Of a stretch of DNA of 9,744 nt, positions 7,256-9,744 are shown one piece after another. Under the pieces are notes generated by a model, which saw only the letters and a program-made list of their open reading frames with translations, did not search any database and was not told the DNA's origin. Numbering within the stretch: position 1 is the first letter of the stretch; every line of letters starts with the position of its first letter. This DNA is from Patulibacter sp052039575 (GTDB lineage: Bacteria > Actinomycetota > Thermoleophilia > Solirubrobacterales > Solirubrobacteraceae), in contig JBQGEK010000358.1 of NCBI GenBank assembly GCA_052039575.1, positions 1 to 9,744 on the forward strand. Direction: 5' to 3'. The position numbers and the translations under genes are program-made.

Positions 7256-7401
7256 GTCGGGGGCTCCGTGGCGACGATCGGGGCGGGCACGGACTCAGGG
7301 TACGGGGACCCGCTGCGGGGCGGTCGCCCGCGGTTGATCTGGCGAAGGCGGAGGAAGAAGGAGTAGCGGTTCGGCAGGGCCGACCGGTCGAGGTTGTGCA
7401 C
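7252..7401 (-). CDS. Possible small gene or gene remnant overlapping the ynfA-like start
   Basis: The minus-strand frame from 7461 down to the TGA at 7254-7252 has no stop. The only likely start is the GTG at 7401, giving 49 residues that contain NRYSFFLRLRQINRG and then a proline-rich tail ending ATEPPT. From that GTG, 46 of 49 codons end in G or C, as in the real genes here, and the composition (Tyr, Asn, Phe, Gln, Ile) is protein-like, not the Arg/Pro/Ala mix of shadow frames. Its stop overlaps the GTG of the ynfA-like gene as GTGA, typical of translational coupling. Against it: no ATG, no good ribosome binding site, and no family I recognise. The GTG lies in the loop of an inverted repeat. 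It could be a leader peptide, a small unknown gene, or the tail of a decayed gene cut off upstream by the TGA at 7464-7462. Confidence 0.35.
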   Translation of the reverse strand: MHNLDRSALPNRYSFFLRLRQINRGRPPRSGSPYPESVPAPIVATEPPT

Positions 7402-7430
7402 GTACTGCGTGTCGAACCTCGACGGGTCGG
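7380..7430. repeat. 16-bp imperfect inverted repeat between ynfA-like gene and tetR
   Basis: Bases 7380-7395 and 7415-7430 are complementary at 15 of 16 positions; 7386 against 7424 is the mismatch. The 19-nt loop can itself fold through CACG (7399-7402) and CGTG (7408-7411). The structure lies in the shared upstream region of two divergent genes and directly abuts the perfect palindrome at 7431-7450. It may be a regulator site or an RNA hairpin in the ynfA-like leader. Confidence 0.7.
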
Positions 7431-7450
7431 CCGCCGATCGCGATCGGCGG
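7431..7450. promoter_or_regulatory. Perfect 20-bp palindrome, likely operator between ynfA-like gene and tetR
   Basis: CCGCCGATCGCGATCGGCGG is identical to its reverse complement over 20 bp and ends 25 bp before the tetR ATG, about where a promoter would lie. TetR-family dimers commonly bind palindromes of this size and repress their own and the divergent gene. The sequence is GC-rich, which raises the chance of a random match, but 10 perfect half-site bases are many. Confidence 0.55.
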
Positions 7451-7462
7451 AGTCCACCGTGT

Positions 7463-7475
7463 CAGACTGGCCGCG
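7463..7475 (+). promoter_or_regulatory. Possible leaderless -10 element of tetR
   Basis: CAGACT at 7463-7468 is one base off TANNNT and sits 7 nt before the tetR ATG, the same spacing seen for the VOC and subtilase genes. No Shine-Dalgarno sequence is present within 20 nt. If real, the 20-bp palindrome covers the spacer or -35 region of this promoter. Confidence 0.25.
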
Positions 7476-8126
7476 ATGGCTGCGACGACACGGCGGTACG
7501 CCAAGCGCCTGCCGCGTGAGGTCCGGCGCGAGCAGATCCTCGACGCGACCCTGCGGCTGATCGCCGAGCACGGGTTCGCCGGGATGACGATGGAGGCGGT
7601 GGCCGCCGAGGCGGAGATCGCCAAGTCGGTCGTCTACGCGGTCTTCGGGTCGCAGGAGGGCCTGCAGCACGCGCTGATGGTCCGCGAGCAGGAGCGGGCG
7701 TTCGTCCACGCCGAGGCGGCGGTCGCCGCCGGGGCCGCGTCGGCCGACCCGCTGGCGGGGATCCGCGACGGCGTGCTGACCTTCCTCGACGGCGTGGCCG
7801 AGAGCCCGGACACCTGGCGGCTGGTCCTGCTCCCGGTCGCGGGCACGCCGGAGAGCGTCGGCGATGCGATCCGCGAGGGCCGCGAACGCTGGCGGCGCGC
7901 GCTCGAGCCGGTCGCCGAGCAGCTGCTGACCCGGGTCGGGCTGGGGGATACCGACCACGAGCTGGTCGCGCACCTGGTCCGCGGCAACGCGGAGTACCTG
8001 GCGCGGCTGATGCTCGAGGACCCGGAGCGGTTCCCCCGTGAGCGGATCACCGCCTTCGCGGGGCAGGTTGCCGAGGCGCTGCTCGCGGGCGTCGGCCGCT
8101 CTGGGGCGGGGCCAGAGGGTGAATAG
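7476..8126 (+). CDS. TetR-family transcriptional regulator
   Basis: The 216-residue protein has a typical TetR N-terminal DNA-binding domain. RREQILDATLRLIAEHGFAG (18-37) forms the first helices, and MTMEAVAAEAEIAKSVVYAVF with GSQEGL (about 37-63) contains the helix-turn-helix and the family's conserved end. Residues about 70-205 are all helical and form the ligand-binding and dimer domain; its sequence does not reveal a ligand. Such proteins are usually repressors released from DNA by a small hydrophobic molecule. The gene is divergent from a ynfA-like membrane protein and lies just upstream of a flavin monooxygenase on the same strand. Candidate operators lie on both sides: a GC-rich 20-bp palindrome at 7431-7450 and an AT-rich 14-bp palindrome at 8132-8145. 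The two do not resemble each other, so one may belong to another regulator. The ATG at 7476 gives a normal N-terminus and has no ribosome binding site. Confidence 0.9.
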   Translation: MAATTRRYAKRLPREVRREQILDATLRLIAEHGFAGMTMEAVAAEAEIAKSVVYAVFGSQEGLQHALMVREQERAFVHAEAAVAAGAASADPLAGIRDGVLTFLDGVAESPDTWRLVLLPVAGTPESVGDAIREGRERWRRALEPVAEQLLTRVGLGDTDHELVAHLVRGNAEYLARLMLEDPERFPRERITAFAGQVAEALLAGVGRSGAGPEGE

Positions 8127-8131
8127 ACTGG

Positions 8132-8145
8132 ACTGAATATTCAGT
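8132..8145. promoter_or_regulatory. Perfect 14-bp AT-rich palindrome, likely operator of the monooxygenase promoter
   Basis: ACTGAATATTCAGT is identical to its reverse complement and starts 6 nt after the tetR stop codon. It is the most AT-rich short stretch in this very GC-rich window, which makes a chance palindrome unlikely. It directly precedes a possible -10 element, TATATC at 8150-8155, so a bound repressor would block that promoter. The upstream TetR protein is the obvious candidate to bind it. Confidence 0.6.
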
Positions 8146-8149
8146 GCGG

Positions 8150-8155
8150 TATATC
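8150..8155 (+). promoter_or_regulatory. Possible -10 element of the monooxygenase gene
   Basis: TATATC is close to TATAAT and stands in an AT-rich patch. A -35-like ACTGGA at 8127-8132 is 17 bp upstream, with the palindrome filling the spacer. Transcription would begin near 8162, leaving a leader of about 40-50 nt before the GTG codons at 8201 and 8210. Confidence 0.35.
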
Positions 8156-8209
8156 GTGGTCCGGCGTCCGTCCGACCGGTGGCGGCCGCACGTCCCGATC
8201 GTGCCGCCC

Positions 8210-9744
8210 GTGATCTCCACCGCTTCTGCTCCGTCCGCCGTCGACGCCCCTGGCCACGAGGTCGTCGTGATCGGAGCCGGCCCGGGTGGGATCGCCGTCG
8301 CGGTGCTGCTCCAGCGCGCGGGGATCGACGACTTCGTCCTGCTCGAACGGGCCGACGACGTCGGCGGGAGCTGGCGCGACAACCGCTACCCGGGGATCGG
8401 GGTCGACATCCCGTCGATCGCCTACCAGTACTCGTTCGCGCGCAACCCGCGCTGGTCGCGGATCTTCGCCCGAGGAGCCGAGGTCCAGGCCTACCACCGC
8501 GGCGTCGCCGAGCGGTTCGGCGTGACGCCGCGGGTCCGCTTCGGTGCCGAGGTGGTGCGCGAGACCTGGGACGAGGCGCGCCGCTGCTGGCGGCTGACGC
8601 TCGCCGACGGCGACGAGGTCACCGCGCGCTTCGTGATCTCCGCGGTCGGCGCGTTCCTGCGGGCGAAGGCCGATCCGGGGATCCCGGGGCTGGAGCAGTT
8701 CGCGGGCACGGTTCAGCGCCCGGACGCCTGGAACGGCGCGGTCGACCTGCGCGGCCGGCGGGTCGCGGTGATCGGCACCGGGGCGAGCGCGGTCCAGATC
8801 GTGCCGGCGATCGCCGCCGAGGTCGCCCGGCTCGACGTCTACCAGCGGACCCCGGTGTGGTGCCTGCCCAAGCCGGACGCGGCGGTCCCGGCGCCGGTGC
8901 AGCGGCTGCTCGCCGTGCCGGGCGTGGCGGCGGGATTGCACGGGCTCGGCCTGCTGGCGCTCGAGGTGGTCACCCGGTTCCTGGTCTCGACCCCGCCGCG
9001 ACTCGCACGTCCAGTCCTGCGGGGCTTCGACCGTACGGCGCGGGCGGGGTTCCGCGCCTATCTGCGCCGGGTGGTTCGCGATCCGGTGACGGCCGCCGCG
9101 CTGGAGCCGGAGTTCGGGCCGCTGGCCAAGCGCCCGACCCTGTCGAATTCCTACCTGCCGGCCTTCAACCGCGACAACGTCGCGCTCCACACCGCCGCGA
9201 TCGAGCGGATCACGGCGACCGGAGTCCGGACCACCGACGGGATCGACCGCCCCGCCGACGTGCTGGTGCTCGCGACCGGCTATGAGCTGTTCTCCGACCC
9301 CGAGAGCTACCGGCCGGGCGTGGTGGTCGGCCGCGACGGCTTCGACCTGGGTGCGTTCTACGCCCGCCGCGGGCTCCAGTCCTACGAGAGCGTCAGCCTG
9401 CCCGGCCTGCCCAACCGCTGGACGATCGTCGGACCGTACTCGTGGACCGGCACCGGCTGGCACGCCCTGGTCGAACTGGCGGCCGGTCACGCGGTGCGGG
9501 CGATCGTCGCGGCGCGCCGGCGCGGGGCGACCACGGTGGAGGTCACCCCCGCCGCTCACGCCGCGTACCACCGCGACGTGGTGCGCCGGGGGCGCAACCT
9601 CAACTACTACTTCCGTGAGCTCAACGGCGGCGTCCGGACCTACTACGTCAACTCCCAGGGCGACGTCCCCTACATCCGGCCGTCGACCGTGCTCGAGGCG
9701 CGGAGGCGCAGCCGCAGCTACCCGCTCGACGACTACGCGTTCTC
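8210..9744 (+). CDS. Flavin-containing monooxygenase of Baeyer-Villiger type, 3' end cut by window
   Basis: The frame is open to the window end and gives 511 residues from the GTG at 8210. It ends YPLDDYAFS, which looks like the family's C-terminus, so only a few codons are probably missing. The enzyme should use FAD and NADPH to insert oxygen into ketones or oxidise N or S atoms. The FAD motif GAGPGG is at 22-27, followed by VGGSWRDNRYPGIGVD, a hallmark of Baeyer-Villiger monooxygenases. The NADPH motif GTGASA is at 189-194 and ATGY at 355-358. The fingerprint FxGxxxHxxxW(P/D) appears as FAGTVQRPDAWN (164-175): histidine is replaced by R170 and P/D by N175. The start is uncertain: GTG codons at 8156, 8201 and 8210 are all in frame and none has a ribosome binding site; 8210 gives an N-terminus of usual length. 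It follows tetR by 83 bp with a palindrome between, so TetR control is likely. Confidence 0.9.
   Translation, partial: MISTASAPSAVDAPGHEVVVIGAGPGGIAVAVLLQRAGIDDFVLLERADDVGGSWRDNRYPGIGVDIPSIAYQYSFARNPRWSRIFARGAEVQAYHRGVAERFGVTPRVRFGAEVVRETWDEARRCWRLTLADGDEVTARFVISAVGAFLRAKADPGIPGLEQFAGTVQRPDAWNGAVDLRGRRVAVIGTGASAVQIVPAIAAEVARLDVYQRTPVWCLPKPDAAVPAPVQRLLAVPGVAAGLHGLGLLALEVVTRFLVSTPPRLARPVLRGFDRTARAGFRAYLRRVVRDPVTAAALEPEFGPLAKRPTLSNSYLPAFNRDNVALHTAAIERITATGVRTTDGIDRPADVLVLATGYELFSDPESYRPGVVVGRDGFDLGAFYARRGLQSYESVSLPGLPNRWTIVGPYSWTGTGWHALVELAAGHAVRAIVAARRRGATTVEVTPAAHAAYHRDVVRRGRNLNYYFRELNGGVRTYYVNSQGDVPYIRPSTVLEARRRSRSYPLDDYAF

Noticed and set aside
7380..7430. tRNA-like element in the ynfA-like/tetR spacer, suggested by the long stem and GTCGAACCTC
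   Set aside because: No acceptor stem, D-arm or anticodon arm can be drawn; the fold is one long inverted repeat.
6849..7973. A 374-codon minus-strand frame across ynfA-like, spacer and tetR
   Set aside because: It runs through two genes with clear family signatures in other frames and has no recognisable sequence itself.
8141..9571. A 476-codon minus-strand frame and a 368-codon plus-strand frame over the monooxygenase
   Set aside because: The frame starting at 8210 carries the FAD and NADPH motifs and a full family-like sequence; the others are low-complexity shadows.
1..9744. CRISPR array, insertion sequence, phage or toxin-antitoxin genes
   Set aside because: No regularly spaced repeats, transposase or integrase motifs, or terminal inverted repeats were seen. 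Base composition and codon use look even across the window.

Overview
This window is very GC-rich, with third codon positions almost all G or C. It looks like ordinary chromosome of a high-GC actinobacterium. The large secreted subtilase ends in a basic, two-cysteine Ig-like C-terminal domain, and several genes start without a Shine-Dalgarno sequence. These features remind me of the Thermoleophilia/Solirubrobacterales branch, but this is an impression and not a proof. I see no rRNA, tRNA, CRISPR array, insertion sequence, phage gene or integrase.

Layout, left to right. At 1-102 is the 3' end of a small membrane protein (LapA-like tail). A zinc-dependent alcohol dehydrogenase of the cinnamyl-alcohol/YahK type follows (202-1254), then a 158-bp spacer with two hairpins. 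Next is a compact set on the + strand: a four-helix membrane protein related to SPW-repeat proteins (1413-1847), an AraC-type regulator starting 7 nt after it (1855-2631), and a VOC (glyoxalase-fold) protein 10 nt further on (2642-3016). A 1254-residue secreted subtilisin-like peptidase occupies 3088-6852. It carries a signal peptide, an I9-like propeptide, an S8 catalytic domain with a PA insert, beta-rich domains, a proline-rich linker and a C-terminal Ig-like domain.

The peptidase converges on a minus-strand YnfA-family membrane protein (6926-7255), and a strong hairpin lies between their ends. YnfA diverges from a TetR regulator (7476-8126), and the 220 bp between them hold a 20-bp perfect palindrome, a 16-bp imperfect inverted repeat and a minus-strand reading frame that looks coding. 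After tetR comes a flavin monooxygenase of the Baeyer-Villiger type (about 8210 to beyond the window end). Its promoter region holds a perfect 14-bp AT-rich palindrome, probably a repressor operator.

The likely regulatory unit is ynfA-like gene / tetR / flavin monooxygenase: a TetR repressor flanked by two unlike palindromes, one facing a small membrane protein and one facing an oxidative enzyme. The ligand could be a hydrophobic or ketone-type compound, but the sequence does not show it. I did not find a clearly novel defence or mobile system. The items most worth checking are the two palindromes around tetR, the hidden minus-strand reading frame, the altered Baeyer-Villiger fingerprint of the monooxygenase and the leaderless-style starts.
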